Source: Caulobacter sp. X
GTDB lineage: Bacteria > Pseudomonadota > Alphaproteobacteria > Caulobacterales > Caulobacteraceae
DNA length: 64,000 nt
NCBI RefSeq assembly: GCF_002742635.1
Contig: NZ_PEGF01000001.1
Span: forward strand, 1,550,001-1,614,000
Direction of reading: 5' to 3'
In this document: positions 28,032-36,788 of the stretch, piece after piece
Layout: every line of letters begins with the position of its first letter
Numbering within the stretch: position 1 is the stretch's first letter
Made by a program: the position numbers and the translations under genes
Notes under the pieces: generated by a model
Seen by the model: the letters and a program-made list of their open reading frames with translations, nothing else
The model's database searches: none
What the model was told of the DNA's origin: nothing

Positions 28032-28057
28032 GGAACCGCCCATGGTGGCGGACCGTT
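28032..28057 (+). promoter_or_regulatory. predicted sigma-T (EcfG) promoter of the DUF2188 gene
   Basis: GGAAC at 28032-28036 and CGTT at 28054-28057 are separated by 17 bases. The start codon follows 29 bases later, leaving a short leader with GGAG. Confidence 0.75.
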
Positions 28058-28086
28058 TCGACGTCCAAGCTTCACGGAGACGCCCC

Positions 28087-28332
28087 ATGACCGAAGTCAC
28101 CTACACCATCGTCGAGCATGACGGCGGCTGGGCCTACAAGGTGGGCGACACCTTCTCCGAGACCTTCCCGAGCCACGACGCGGCGCTGAAGGCCGCCCAG
28201 CGCGCAGCCGGCGAGCAGCGCCTGCCGGGCGAGACCGAAGGCATCTCCTACGAGGACAAGCAGGCCGTCTGGCACCAGGAGCTGTCGGCCGGCGACGACC
28301 GCCCGACCACCCGCGTGCAGGACGCCGACTAG
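28087..28332 (+). CDS. DUF2188 family protein
   Basis: This is an 81-residue protein with the DUF2188 pattern: YTIVEHDGGWAYKVGDTFSE, then FPSHDAALKAAQRAA and a C-terminal WHQE. Function is unknown. The family is often induced in general stress responses of alphaproteobacteria, which agrees with the exact sigma-T promoter directly upstream. The ATG at 28087 follows GGAG; the frame is open upstream but that part includes the promoter. Confidence 0.85.
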   Translation: MTEVTYTIVEHDGGWAYKVGDTFSETFPSHDAALKAAQRAAGEQRLPGETEGISYEDKQAVWHQELSAGDDRPTTRVQDAD

Positions 28333-28335
28333 CCC

Positions 28336-28578
28336 CTAGGCCGCCGCGTTCGCCATCCGGCGCAGGCGGCGGGCAAGGTCTTCCGGGCGGTCGGCGATCT
28401 GGTCGAACAGGGCCTGCACCTCGGCCTCGCCGAAGCCGGCCGCGCGCAAGGTGCGCCAGGCGCCGGCCAGGACCGCCTCGGCGATGTCCAGACGGTCGTC
28501 GGTCAGGCGCAGGCCGGCGCCGAACGGGCTTTGCGCCAGGGCGGTTGGCGAGAGGGACGACGGAGCGATCGGCGACAT
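28336..28578 (-). CDS. small hypothetical protein
   Basis: This 80-residue protein has a C-terminal helical half (LDIAEAVLAGAWRTLRAAGFGEAEVQALFDQIADRPEDLARRL). It has an AGGAG ribosome site before the ATG at 28578. I do not recognise it. It is convergent with the DUF2188 gene, with four bases between the stops. Confidence 0.6.
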   Translation of the reverse strand: MSPIAPSSLSPTALAQSPFGAGLRLTDDRLDIAEAVLAGAWRTLRAAGFGEAEVQALFDQIADRPEDLARRLRRMANAAA

Positions 28579-28664
28579 CAGGGCTCTCCTGCGACGGGGG
28601 AGTAATGTTCCTTTTTTGTTCTCATTTGAGCGCGGAGTCGAGTCCCGCCAAGCTTTGCCGCGAC

Positions 28665-28696
28665 AAAAAGCCCCAGGCTCGGGGGAACCTGGGGCT
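28665..28696 (-). terminator. intrinsic terminator of the 28745-29137 gene
   Basis: AGCCCCAGG (28669-28677) pairs with CCTGGGGCT (28688-28696), followed on the minus strand by a T-run. Confidence 0.85.
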
Positions 28697-28744
28697 TGAA
28701 GGCGGATCGCCGGCTCACAACGGCGACCCGTTCGTCCGTATGTC

Positions 28745-29137
28745 TCAGCGGCACACGGTGCGTTCGTAGTAGCTGCCGCTCCAGCGATCGTACTCGCGGG
28801 TCGTCCAGCATTCCCGGTCGCCGTAGTAGGGACGCGGGGCGTAGCCATAGCCATAACCATAGTAGCGCGGGGGCGGAGGCGGCGGCGCATAGGCCCGGCG
28901 GCCGTAGTAGCGATCATCGTAGCGATCGCGGCGATCGTTGTCGGACAAGGCCGCGCCGACCGCCAGGCCCAGCACGCCGGCCGCGATCGCGGCCACCGCG
29001 ACATCGTCGCCGTTGCCCTTGTGATGGCGATGATAGTAGCGCGGATCGGCCGAGGCCGTGGTGGCCGCGGCGGCCAGCGACAGGGCCGCGACGCCGGCCC
29101 CGACCCGGCCCAGGGTGTTGACGATTTTGCGGACCAT
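28745..29137 (-). CDS. secreted glycine-zipper/tyrosine-proline-rich protein
   Basis: This is a 130-residue protein with a signal peptide ending ASA. A hydrophobic small-residue segment (VAVAAIAAGVLGLAVGAAL) resembles a glycine-zipper membrane helix, followed by a low-complexity RYDDRYYGRR and PPPPPPRYYGYGYG region with two cysteines near the C-terminus. Such proteins are usually small envelope proteins of unknown function. A clean intrinsic terminator follows it. Confidence 0.75.
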   Translation of the reverse strand: MVRKIVNTLGRVGAGVAALSLAAAATTASADPRYYHRHHKGNGDDVAVAAIAAGVLGLAVGAALSDNDRRDRYDDRYYGRRAYAPPPPPPRYYGYGYGYAPRPYYGDRECWTTREYDRWSGSYYERTVCR

Positions 29138-29240
29138 GACGGCCTCCCTGACCTCTTTCGCTTCCGGCGCGACGCGCCGCCCTAAGCGTCACGAGAACGA
29201 TCGGCCTTCCCGCCTGAACGGCGCCTGAACGAAATTGTCG

Positions 29241-29253
29241 GGTTCCTGGAACC
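29241..29253. promoter_or_regulatory. GGTTCC-T-GGAACC palindrome upstream of cheW
   Basis: A perfect 6-bp inverted repeat with a single central base lies in the divergent gap between the secreted-protein gene and cheW. It could be an operator. No matching regulator is identified. Confidence 0.4.
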
Positions 29254-29315
29254 GGTTTGTTCATCTTTTTCCGCGAGCGTGAGGGGGACGAAATTCGCGC
29301 TCCCCGGAGACCGCC

Positions 29316-29789
29316 ATGACCACCACCGTGTCTTACGCCCAAGGCCAGGCCCTGCAGGTCCTGTCTTTCGAAGTCGGCGCCCAGACCTATTGCGTGCCCG
29401 TCAGCGCCGTCCGTGAAATCCGTGGCGTCACTCCGCCGACCCCGCTGCCCGACGCGCCGCCCTTCGTGCGCGGCGTCATCAACCTGCGCGGCCAGGTCAT
29501 GCCGGTCATTGACCTGTCGCAACGCCTGGGCAAGGGCGCCGCGCAGGACGGCCCGCGCCAAGTCATCATCGTGGTCGAGAACCAGACCGACGTCGCCGGC
29601 CTGCTGGTCGACGCCGTCTGCGACAGCTTCACCGTCGAGGCCGACGCGATCAACCCGCCGCCGTCGCTGGGCGACGTCGAGGAATCCCCGCTGGTCTCGG
29701 CCGTCATCACCACGGGCGAAGGCGACATGACGGTCCTGCTGGCCGTCAGCCGCATCCTGCCCGAGCGCCCGATCGCCCTGGCGGCGTAA
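29316..29789 (+). CDS. cheW: CheW chemotaxis coupling protein
   Basis: This is a 157-residue single CheW domain (LSFEVGAQTYCVPVSAVREI, then FVRGVINLRGQVMPVIDL and VAGLLVDAV). It links chemoreceptors to CheA kinase. No other che gene is adjacent, so it is a stand-alone cheW; the soluble PAS chemoreceptor at 34.6-36.0 kb is the nearest candidate partner. Confidence 0.93.
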   Translation: MTTTVSYAQGQALQVLSFEVGAQTYCVPVSAVREIRGVTPPTPLPDAPPFVRGVINLRGQVMPVIDLSQRLGKGAAQDGPRQVIIVVENQTDVAGLLVDAVCDSFTVEADAINPPPSLGDVEESPLVSAVITTGEGDMTVLLAVSRILPERPIALAA

Positions 29790-29872
29790 GCCGACTAAAC
29801 ATTCGTTCGAATTCCCTCTTCCGCTCGCCCCAAGCGGAACGCTAGTCTCCTTCTAAACAAAGGGAGACGAGC

Positions 29873-30973
29873 ATGAAGGCCGCAGTTCTGCGCGAGGTGG
29901 GCAAGCCCCTCGAGATCGAGACCGTGGCCATCGGCAAGCCCGGCCCGCGCGAGGTGCTGATCCGCACCAAGGCCGCCGGCGTCTGCCACTCGGACCTGCA
30001 CTTCATCGAGGGCTCCTACCCCCACCCCCTGCCCGCCGTGCTGGGACACGAGAGCGCCGGGATCGTCGAAGCGGTCGGCTCGGAGGTGCGGACGGTCAAG
30101 GTCGGCGACCACGTCATCACCTGCCTCAACCCCTATTGCGGCCACTGCGAGGTCTGCCTGACCGGGCACATGAACCTCTGCATCAGCCCCGAGACCCGCC
30201 GGAGCAAGAGCGAGGAGCCGCGCCTGTTCAAGGAGGATCTGGGGGGTGAGCGCGGCCCGATGGCCCAGTTCCTGAACCTGTCATCCTTCGCCGAGATGAT
30301 GCTGGTGCACGAGCACGCCTGCGTCGCCGTGCGCAGGGACATGCCGTTCGACCGCGCCGCCCTGATCGGCTGCGCCGTGACGACCGGCGTCGGGGCGGTG
30401 ATCCAGACCTCCAGCGTCCGCGCGGGCGAGACCGTGGCGGTCATCGGTTGCGGCGGCGTCGGCCTGGCCACCATCAATGGCGCGGCGATCGCGGGCGCGG
30501 GCCGGATCATCGCCATCGACCGCGTGCCGGCCAAGCTGGAGCTGGCCAAGACCTTCGGCGCGACGGACGTGATCGACGGCTCGCAGGTCGACGACATCGC
30601 CAAGGCGGTGATCGAGCTGACCGGCGGCGGCGTGCAGCACAGCTTCGAGGCCATCGGCCTGAAAGCGACGGCGGAAGCCTCGTTCAAGATGCTGAAGCGC
30701 GGCGGCACGGCCAACATCATCGGCATGATCCCGGTCGGCACCAAGATCGAGCTGCACGGCCCCGACTTCCTGGGCGAGCGTCGCATCCAGGGCAGCTACA
30801 TGGGCTCCAACCGCTTCCCGGTCGACATGCCGCGCCTGGTGGACTTCTACATGTCGGGCAAGCTGAAGCTGGACGAGCTGATCTCGCGCCGGATCAAGCT
30901 GGAGGACGTCAATTCGGCGTTCGATGAGCTGAAACGAGGCGAACTGGCGCGGTCGGTGATCGTGTTCGAGTGA
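29873..30973 (+). CDS. zinc-dependent alcohol dehydrogenase (MDR family)
   Basis: This 366-residue oxidoreductase has the catalytic zinc site Cys-His in GVCHSDLH and GHE in LGHESAGIVEAVG. The structural zinc cysteines lie in NPYCGHCEVCLTGHMNLC, and the Rossmann loop is GCGGVGLATINGA. It resembles class III or aryl-alcohol type dehydrogenases but a substrate is not readable. GGGAGACGAGC lies upstream of the ATG. It ends beside a repeat element. Confidence 0.92.
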   Translation: MKAAVLREVGKPLEIETVAIGKPGPREVLIRTKAAGVCHSDLHFIEGSYPHPLPAVLGHESAGIVEAVGSEVRTVKVGDHVITCLNPYCGHCEVCLTGHMNLCISPETRRSKSEEPRLFKEDLGGERGPMAQFLNLSSFAEMMLVHEHACVAVRRDMPFDRAALIGCAVTTGVGAVIQTSSVRAGETVAVIGCGGVGLATINGAAIAGAGRIIAIDRVPAKLELAKTFGATDVIDGSQVDDIAKAVIELTGGGVQHSFEAIGLKATAEASFKMLKRGGTANIIGMIPVGTKIELHGPDFLGERRIQGSYMGSNRFPVDMPRLVDFYMSGKLKLDELISRRIKLEDVNSAFDELKRGELARSVIVFE

Positions 30974-30983
30974 GGTTTCAGCA

Positions 30984-31107
30984 CCCCCTCCGTCACGATG
31001 CTTCGCATCGCGCCACCTCCCCCGTTTCACGGGTGAGGAGGACACGTTTCCCTCCTGCCCCGCTTGCGGGGGAGGTGGATCGGCGCGTAGCGACGAGACG
31101 GAGGGGG
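30984..31107. repeat. hairpin-bounded intergenic repeat, copy 4 (large inverted repeat)
   Basis: The outer arms CCCCCTCCGTC (30984-30994) and GACGGAGGGGG (31097-31107) are perfect inverted repeats. Inside are GCGCCACCTCCCCC and GGGGGAGGTGGATCGGCGCG arms. Its components match copies 3 and 7, but its overall symmetry differs. Confidence 0.8.
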
Positions 31108-31139
31108 CGCGACTTTCGTAGACCATCTGGTCTAGTCCA

Positions 31140-31158
31140 GTTGTCACACAGCTGAAAA
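31140..31158 (+). promoter_or_regulatory. weak Pho-box-like sequence upstream of the phospholipase C gene
   Basis: TTGTCAC followed four bases later by CTGAAAA partly matches the CTGTCAT-N4-CTGTCAT PhoB direct repeat. The first half is good and the second poor. It lies about 45 bases before the start. A nearby AGACCA-TC-TGGTCT palindrome (31120-31133) is an alternative operator. Confidence 0.3.
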
Positions 31159-31200
31159 AGAAGTCGTGCTACTTCCGGCCTAGTTCACCGGAGTCCCGCC

Positions 31201-33261
31201 ATGCCCCAGATCGATCGCCGCGGCCTGCTGGCCGCCATCGGCGCCCTGACCTTGCCGCCGGCCCTGGCGCGCGCGGCCGCCATCGACGCCGACGTCCGCA
31301 GCGGCACGCTTCAGGACGTCGAGCACGTGGTGATCCTGATGCAGGAGAACCGCAGCTTCGATCACTATTTCGGGACGCTGAACGGCGTGCGCGGCTTTGG
31401 CGACCGCTTCCCCGCGCCGGTGCGCGATGCGGCCGGCCGCAAGGACGCCTCGGTGTTCGTCCAGGCCTATGACAAGGACAAGCTCTTGGCGCCGTTCCCG
31501 CTGAACAGCGCCCAGACCTTCGCCCACATGCGCGTCGAGGGCACGCCGCACAGCTGGACCGACGCCCAGGACGCCTGGGACCAGGGCCGCATGGACCACT
31601 GGCCGGACGCCAAGCATCCCTGGTCGATGGGCTATTTCCAGCGCGCCGACATCCCCTTCCAGTACGCCCTGGCCGACGCCTTCACGCTCTGCGACGCCTA
31701 TCACTGCGCGACCCAGACGGGCACCAACACCAATCGCCTGTTCCTGTGGACCGGGACCAACGATCCGGCGGGCAAGGCCGGCGGGCCATCGATCTCGAAC
31801 AGTCACGACAACTTCGCCGAAAAGGGCGGGGCCAAGGAGTCCTACAGCTGGACCACCTATCCCGAGCGACTGCAGAAGGCCGGCGTCTCCTGGCGCATCT
31901 ATCAGGACATGGCCGACAACTTCACCGACAACCCGCTGGCCGGGTTCAAGGCCTATCGCGACGCCTACAAGGACCTGCCGGGCTCGGACCCGACGCTGAA
32001 GAAACTGGGCCTATCGACCTGGCACCTGGACAAGCTGCGCGAGGATGTCGTGGGCGGCCGCCTGCCGCAGGTCTCGTGGATCATCGCCCCGGCCGCCGAC
32101 TCCGAGCACCCCGGCCCGTCCAGCCCCGCGCAAGGCGCGGACTACACCGCCCGCGTGCTGGACGCCCTGACCGCCGATCCCAAGGTCTGGGCGCGGACGG
32201 TGTTCCTTGTGATGTTCGACGAGAACGACGGCTTCTTCGACCACATGCCGCCGCCCTCGCCAGCGTCGCGCGGCCCGGACGGCAAGCCCGTGGGCGGCTC
32301 GACGGTCGACGAGACGGGCATGCATCACCACGTGCGCAACCCGACCGAGGCCAAGTCCGAGCGCGACGACCTGATGGGCCGCCCCTACGGCCTGGGTCCG
32401 CGCGTGCCGCTGTACGTCATCTCGCCCTGGAGCCGGGGCGGCTGGGTCAACAGCCAGGTGTTCGACCACACCTCGGTGATCCGCTTCCTGGAGACGCGCT
32501 TTGGCGTGATGGAGCCGAACATCGCCCCCTGGCGGCGCGCGGTCTGCGGCGACCTCACCACCTGCTTCGACTTCAAGACCCCGAACGCCAAGCCGTTCGC
32601 GCCCCTGCCGCCGACGGCCGACGCCGCCAAGCGCGCCAATGGGCTCTCCCGCACCAAGCCGCCGACGCCGTCCGCAGTGGTCGCGCCCGTGCAGGGCCAG
32701 GGCCCCCGTCCCTCGCGCGCCCTGCCCTACGCCCTGGCCGTCGACGCCGAGGTCCGCGACGGCGCCGCCCGCCTGAAGCTGGCTAACCCCGGCAAGCAGG
32801 CCGCCGTGCTGCACGTCTATGACCGGCTGCGGCTGGACGCGGTTCCGCGCCGCTACACCCTGGCCCCCGGGACCAGCCTGGAGGACGCTTGGCCGGCCGG
32901 CGCCTATGACCTTTGGGTGCTGGGTCCGAACGGTTTCCACCGCCGCTTCGCGGGGACCAGCGAAGGCGTCGAGATCACCGCGCGCCCCGAAGGCGACGCC
33001 CTGCGGGTCAGCGCGATCAATACGAGCCAGGAGCCTCGCGCCCTGATCGTCGACGTCCTGGACGGCGAGAGCCTGCGCGTCGCCCTGGCCCCAGGCGAGA
33101 CCCGCGCCAAGGTCTTCCCGACCCGCCAGGGCTGGTACGACATCACCGCCCGCCTCGACGGCGCCCCGACCTGGCTGCGGCGCGTCTCGGGTCGCATCGA
33201 GACCGGCAAGGACTCGATCAGTGACCCCTGGATGGGCGGTCCGGCCGTGCTGAGGGTCTAG
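31201..33261 (+). CDS. phosphocholine-specific phospholipase C, Tat-exported
   Basis: This 686-residue protein has a twin-arginine signal (DRRGLLAAIGALTLPPALARA). The acid-phosphatase-like phosphoesterase domain follows (about 25-450; MQENRSFDHYFGTLNGVRGF and FLVMFDENDGFFDHM carry expected metal and catalytic residues). The C-terminus has two DUF756-like beta domains (about 500-680). This matches the PlcH/PlcN-type family that hydrolyses phosphatidylcholine or sphingomyelin and is exported folded. It is probably a nutrient (phosphate/choline) scavenging enzyme; virulence should not be inferred. A weak Pho box lies upstream. Confidence 0.93.
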   Translation: MPQIDRRGLLAAIGALTLPPALARAAAIDADVRSGTLQDVEHVVILMQENRSFDHYFGTLNGVRGFGDRFPAPVRDAAGRKDASVFVQAYDKDKLLAPFPLNSAQTFAHMRVEGTPHSWTDAQDAWDQGRMDHWPDAKHPWSMGYFQRADIPFQYALADAFTLCDAYHCATQTGTNTNRLFLWTGTNDPAGKAGGPSISNSHDNFAEKGGAKESYSWTTYPERLQKAGVSWRIYQDMADNFTDNPLAGFKAYRDAYKDLPGSDPTLKKLGLSTWHLDKLREDVVGGRLPQVSWIIAPAADSEHPGPSSPAQGADYTARVLDALTADPKVWARTVFLVMFDENDGFFDHMPPPSPASRGPDGKPVGGSTVDETGMHHHVRNPTEAKSERDDLMGRPYGLGPRVPLYVISPWSRGGWVNSQVFDHTSVIRFLETRFGVMEPNIAPWRRAVCGDLTTCFDFKTPNAKPFAPLPPTADAAKRANGLSRTKPPTPSAVVAPVQGQGPRPSRALPYALAVDAEVRDGAARLKLANPGKQAAVLHVYDRLRLDAVPRRYTLAPGTSLEDAWPAGAYDLWVLGPNGFHRRFAGTSEGVEITARPEGDALRVSAINTSQEPRALIVDVLDGESLRVALAPGETRAKVFPTRQGWYDITARLDGAPTWLRRVSGRIETGKDSISDPWMGGPAVLRV

Positions 33262-33331
33262 CGGCGCCGGGGGCCTTCGCGCCGCGTGAAATGACAGTCT
33301 AGTGTGGCGGCGTCTCCAAGGATTCGCCGCC

Positions 33332-34630
33332 ATGACCCTTCGCCACGCCGCTTCTCTCGCCGCCCTCGCCCTGGCCCTGACGGCCGCGCCCGCGATCGCC
33401 GCGCCAAAAGCCGATCCGGCCAAGACCGTCGGCAAGCTGGTCGCCTCGTCGGCGTTCAAGGCGGCCGTCGCCAAGCTGGACGCCGACTACGACCGCACGG
33501 TCGCCGACATCATCACCCTGACCGAGATCCCCGCCCCGCCCTTCAAGGAGGAAAAGCGGGCCAAGGCCTATCTCGAGATGCTGAGGGCCCACGGCCTGAC
33601 CAACGTCGAGATGGACGCCGAGGGCAATGTCATGGGCGTGCGTCCCGGAACCGCGACCAAGGGCGCGGGCCCGTTCGTGGTCATCGCCGCCCACCTCGAC
33701 ACCGTCTTCCCCGAGGGCACGGACGTGAAGGTCAAGCGTCAGGGGACCAAGCTGATGGCCCCGGGGATCGGCGACGACACCCGCGCGCTCTCGACCCTGC
33801 TGGCCTATCTGCGGGCCATGGACGCGGCGGGGATCAAGACCAAGAAGGACATCCTGTTCGTCGGCAATGTCGGCGAAGAAGGTCCCGGCGACCTGCGCGG
33901 CACGCGGTACCTGTTCAACAAGGGTCCCTATAAGGGCCGGATCAGCGCCTTCTTCTCGATGGACGGGGCCAATCCCGAGCAGATCGTCGACCAGGGCACA
34001 GGTTCGAAGCGCTACCGCGTGACCTTCTCGGGTCCGGGCGGTCACAGCTACGGCGCGTTTGGCATCGTCAATCCGATGGTCGCCATGTCCAAGGCCGTGA
34101 CCGACCTCTACGCGGTCCAGCCGCCCAAGGACCCCAAGACCACCTATTCGGCCAGCGTCACCGGGGGCGGCACCTCGGTGAACTCGATCCCGCACGACGT
34201 CTTCATGGAATTCGACATGCGCTCGGAAAGCGCGGCCGAGCTCGCCAAGCTGGACCAGACGCTGATCGGCATCCTCGACAAGGCCGTGGCGAGCGAAAAC
34301 GCCGCCCGCTCGACCCGCGCGGGCTCGGTCAGCTACACGGCCAAGGTGATCGGCGAGCGCCCAGCCGGCGCCACGCCGCCGACGGCCGAGATCTCGGTCC
34401 TGACGGAGGCGGCGATCACGGCCCTGGGCTACAAGCCCGCGCGGGACGCGGGCTCGACGGACGCCAACATCCCGATGAGCCTGGGCGTGCCGGCCCTGAC
34501 CATCGGCGCGGGCTTCCTGGGCGGTCGCGCCCACGCCCTCGACGAGTGGATCGACACCGAGAGGGCCCCGACGGTCAAGGGCATGAGCGTGGGCCTGGCG
34601 GCGCTGCTGGCCGTGGCCGGGGTGGAGTAA
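33332..34630 (+). CDS. M20-family metallopeptidase, secreted
   Basis: This is a 432-residue protein with a signal peptide ending AIAA. The di-zinc ligands of the M20 family are visible: AAHLDTVFPEG (His and Asp), GIGDDTRALS (bridging Asp), GNVGEEGPGD (general-base Glu pair) and the C-terminal GRAHALDEW (His). The dimerisation-domain His is in GGHSYGAFG. It probably acts as a periplasmic di-/tripeptidase or carboxypeptidase. The ATG at 33332 follows AAGGA; an upstream in-frame start would disrupt the signal peptide. Confidence 0.92.
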   Translation: MTLRHAASLAALALALTAAPAIAAPKADPAKTVGKLVASSAFKAAVAKLDADYDRTVADIITLTEIPAPPFKEEKRAKAYLEMLRAHGLTNVEMDAEGNVMGVRPGTATKGAGPFVVIAAHLDTVFPEGTDVKVKRQGTKLMAPGIGDDTRALSTLLAYLRAMDAAGIKTKKDILFVGNVGEEGPGDLRGTRYLFNKGPYKGRISAFFSMDGANPEQIVDQGTGSKRYRVTFSGPGGHSYGAFGIVNPMVAMSKAVTDLYAVQPPKDPKTTYSASVTGGGTSVNSIPHDVFMEFDMRSESAAELAKLDQTLIGILDKAVASENAARSTRAGSVSYTAKVIGERPAGATPPTAEISVLTEAAITALGYKPARDAGSTDANIPMSLGVPALTIGAGFLGGRAHALDEWIDTERAPTVKGMSVGLAALLAVAGVE

Positions 34631-34634
34631 TCCT

Positions 34635-36029
34635 TTAGGCCGCGCGATCGGCGCGCCAGCCCGTCGAGCCGCCGTCCTGGCGCAGCTGGAAGCGGGCCGC
34701 GGCCTGAGCGATGTCCGCCGCCTCCTTGGCCAGGGACTGGCTCGCGGCCGTGGACTGCTCGATCATGGCCGCGTTCTGCTGGGTGGCCTGATCCATCTGG
34801 TTGACGGCCGTGTTCACCTCGCGCAGGCCCGTGGCCTGTTCGCGTGAAGAGCCGGCAATGTCGGCCACCAGCTGGCTGACGGCGCCGACCTGCTCGATGA
34901 TCTTCTCCAGCGCCCGGCCGGTCTGTTCGACCAGGCCCACGCCCTCGGCGACCTCGCTGGTCGACTTGCCGATCAGCGTCTTGATCTCCTTGGCCGCGTC
35001 GGCCGAGCGCTGGGCCAGGGCCCGAACTTCCTGAGCCACGACCGCGAAGCCGCGACCAGCTTCGCCCGCGCGGGCGGCCTCGACCCCGGCGTTCAGGGCC
35101 AGGAGGTTGGTCTGGAAGGCGATCTCGTCGATCACCCCGATGATGTTGCCGATCTCGCGCGAGGAGCCTTCGATGCTGGACATGGCCGCGGTCGCTTGGC
35201 GCACGACCGAACCGCCGGTCTCGGCCGCGTCCCGGGCGGCCGTGGTGACTTCGGCGGCCTCCTTGGCGTTCTCGGCCGTCCGCTGGACGGTGGCGGTGAT
35301 CTCGTCAAGGGCCGCGGCGGTCTCTTCCAGGCTGGCGGCCTGCTGCTCGATCCGGCGCGACATGTCGTAGGCGGCGGACGACAGCTCGTTGGCGCCGCCG
35401 GTGATGGTGCGGACCCCGGTCGAGACCTGGGCGACGGCGCTCTCCAGCGCCGAGGCGGCGGTGTTGAAGTCGGCGCGGAGCTGCTCGTAGGCGGCGGGGA
35501 AGCGGGTGTCGATCTGGACGCGGAGGTCGCCCTGGGCCAACGTCTTCAGCCCCTGGGCCAGCTGGCTGACCACCTCGGCCTGCTCGGCGGCGGCGTGCTG
35601 CTCGGCCTCGCGCGCCTTGGCCTGGGCTTCGCGCATGGCGACGATGTCGCGGTAGTCCTGCCAGAAGGCGATCAGGACGTCACGACCGCCGATCTTGGCG
35701 GGCATGACGGTCGCCAGCACCGGCAGCATCTGGCCGTCCAGGCGCTGGTGCAGCCATTCAAAGCGGATGTGGCCCTTGGCGAAGGCTTCCTGGATGCGGG
35801 AGACGACCAGGTCTTCCGAGCGCCCGCCGCAGGGCTGCAGCTCCGGCGACAGGCGGCTTGGCGAAAGGCCCAGCAGATCCCTGCGAGCGCAGCCCATCAG
35901 CCGCTCCATCGCCGGATTGCAATCGACGATGACCCCATTCTCGATGACGTAGTAGCAGTCCGGCGAATGCTCGAAGATGAAATTGGCCACGTCTTGGCGG
36001 GCGGTGTCTTCGGCTTTGCGTCGGAACAT
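34635..36029 (-). CDS. soluble PAS-containing methyl-accepting chemotaxis protein
   Basis: This 464-residue chemoreceptor has no membrane segment. It has an N-terminal PAS domain (about 12-130; CYYVIENGVIVDCNPAMERLMG), a HAMP-like helical segment (about 165-220) and the conserved MCP hairpin (AFQTNLLALNAGVEAARAGE, near 296-330). No CheR/CheB-binding pentapeptide is visible at the C-terminus. It probably senses a cytoplasmic ligand or redox state. Confidence 0.92.
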   Translation of the reverse strand: MFRRKAEDTARQDVANFIFEHSPDCYYVIENGVIVDCNPAMERLMGCARRDLLGLSPSRLSPELQPCGGRSEDLVVSRIQEAFAKGHIRFEWLHQRLDGQMLPVLATVMPAKIGGRDVLIAFWQDYRDIVAMREAQAKAREAEQHAAAEQAEVVSQLAQGLKTLAQGDLRVQIDTRFPAAYEQLRADFNTAASALESAVAQVSTGVRTITGGANELSSAAYDMSRRIEQQAASLEETAAALDEITATVQRTAENAKEAAEVTTAARDAAETGGSVVRQATAAMSSIEGSSREIGNIIGVIDEIAFQTNLLALNAGVEAARAGEAGRGFAVVAQEVRALAQRSADAAKEIKTLIGKSTSEVAEGVGLVEQTGRALEKIIEQVGAVSQLVADIAGSSREQATGLREVNTAVNQMDQATQQNAAMIEQSTAASQSLAKEAADIAQAAARFQLRQDGGSTGWRADRAA

Positions 36030-36217
36030 GGGATCCTCCTGTTGGAAGGAGGCTTAGAGCTTTAGAGTAAACAAGGCGTAGACCATAAGCCGCGCGCGCC
36101 GCGATACGGGGCGCTCGGAAGATGAAATTTCCGCGACACCCAGAGGGACAAGCTTTCCGCTACGTCACCTCTGAACGCCGAAAGAAAAACGCCCTGGTTT
36201 GACGCCCTCGGCCCGGG

Positions 36218-36715
36218 TCAGGCCGACAGGGCGATCAGCACCGCCGGTATCACCGTCCCGATCCCCAGCAGGATCCAGGACAGCTTCTTCTCGCGCCCAT
36301 AGGCGACAGCCATCCAGGCGCCCAGCACGGTGGCGGCCGCCAGGGCGATCGAGACCAGCAGGAAGATCGCTTTCAGCAGCGTCGTGGCCAGCTTTTCCTT
36401 AGCCGGCGCCTTGGCCTCGGCCGGCTTGGCGGCCGCCGGGGTCGCCGTCGCCTTGGCCGCCTCCGCGGCGGGCGGCCCCGGCCGCTTGCCGCGCGCCTTG
36501 TAGACCTGGATCTTGTGGACCATGCCCAGCTTCTCGACCACGGGCGGCGGGACATAGCCCTCGCGCGCCTCGTGCAGCTTGTAAATCTGCGCCGCGCCGG
36601 TCAGGGCGAACAGCAGCACGCTGGGAGCGATCAGCAAGCCAAGATAGGTGTGGATGCGGCGGACGGCCGCGAAGCGCAGGGCCGGATTGCCGCGAGGCTT
36701 GGGCGGGTTGGCCAT
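36218..36715 (-). CDS. PepSY-associated membrane protein
   Basis: This is a 165-residue protein with an N-terminal transmembrane helix of the PepSY_TM type (IHTYLGLLIAPSVLLFALTGAAQ), an alanine/proline/lysine-rich periplasmic or cytoplasmic linker, and two more C-terminal helices. Relatives sit near iron or haem uptake genes, but none is adjacent here. It is co-oriented with and upstream of the chemoreceptor gene. Function is uncertain. Confidence 0.7.
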   Translation of the reverse strand: MANPPKPRGNPALRFAAVRRIHTYLGLLIAPSVLLFALTGAAQIYKLHEAREGYVPPPVVEKLGMVHKIQVYKARGKRPGPPAAEAAKATATPAAAKPAEAKAPAKEKLATTLLKAIFLLVSIALAAATVLGAWMAVAYGREKKLSWILLGIGTVIPAVLIALSA

Positions 36716-36788
36716 GTCGAAGCTCCTGAAGCGGTTAAGCTCAAGCTTCCCGCGCCGACCGCGCCCGCGCCTAGCGCCAGATCAAATT

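Noticed and set aside
28608..28632. GGAAC on the minus strand upstream of the 80-residue hypothetical gene
   Set aside because: No CGTT occurs at 16-17 bases, so it is not a sigma-T promoter.
31201..33261. Reading the phospholipase C as a virulence factor
   Set aside because: The surrounding genes are those of a free-living Caulobacter and the family is widely used for nutrient scavenging.
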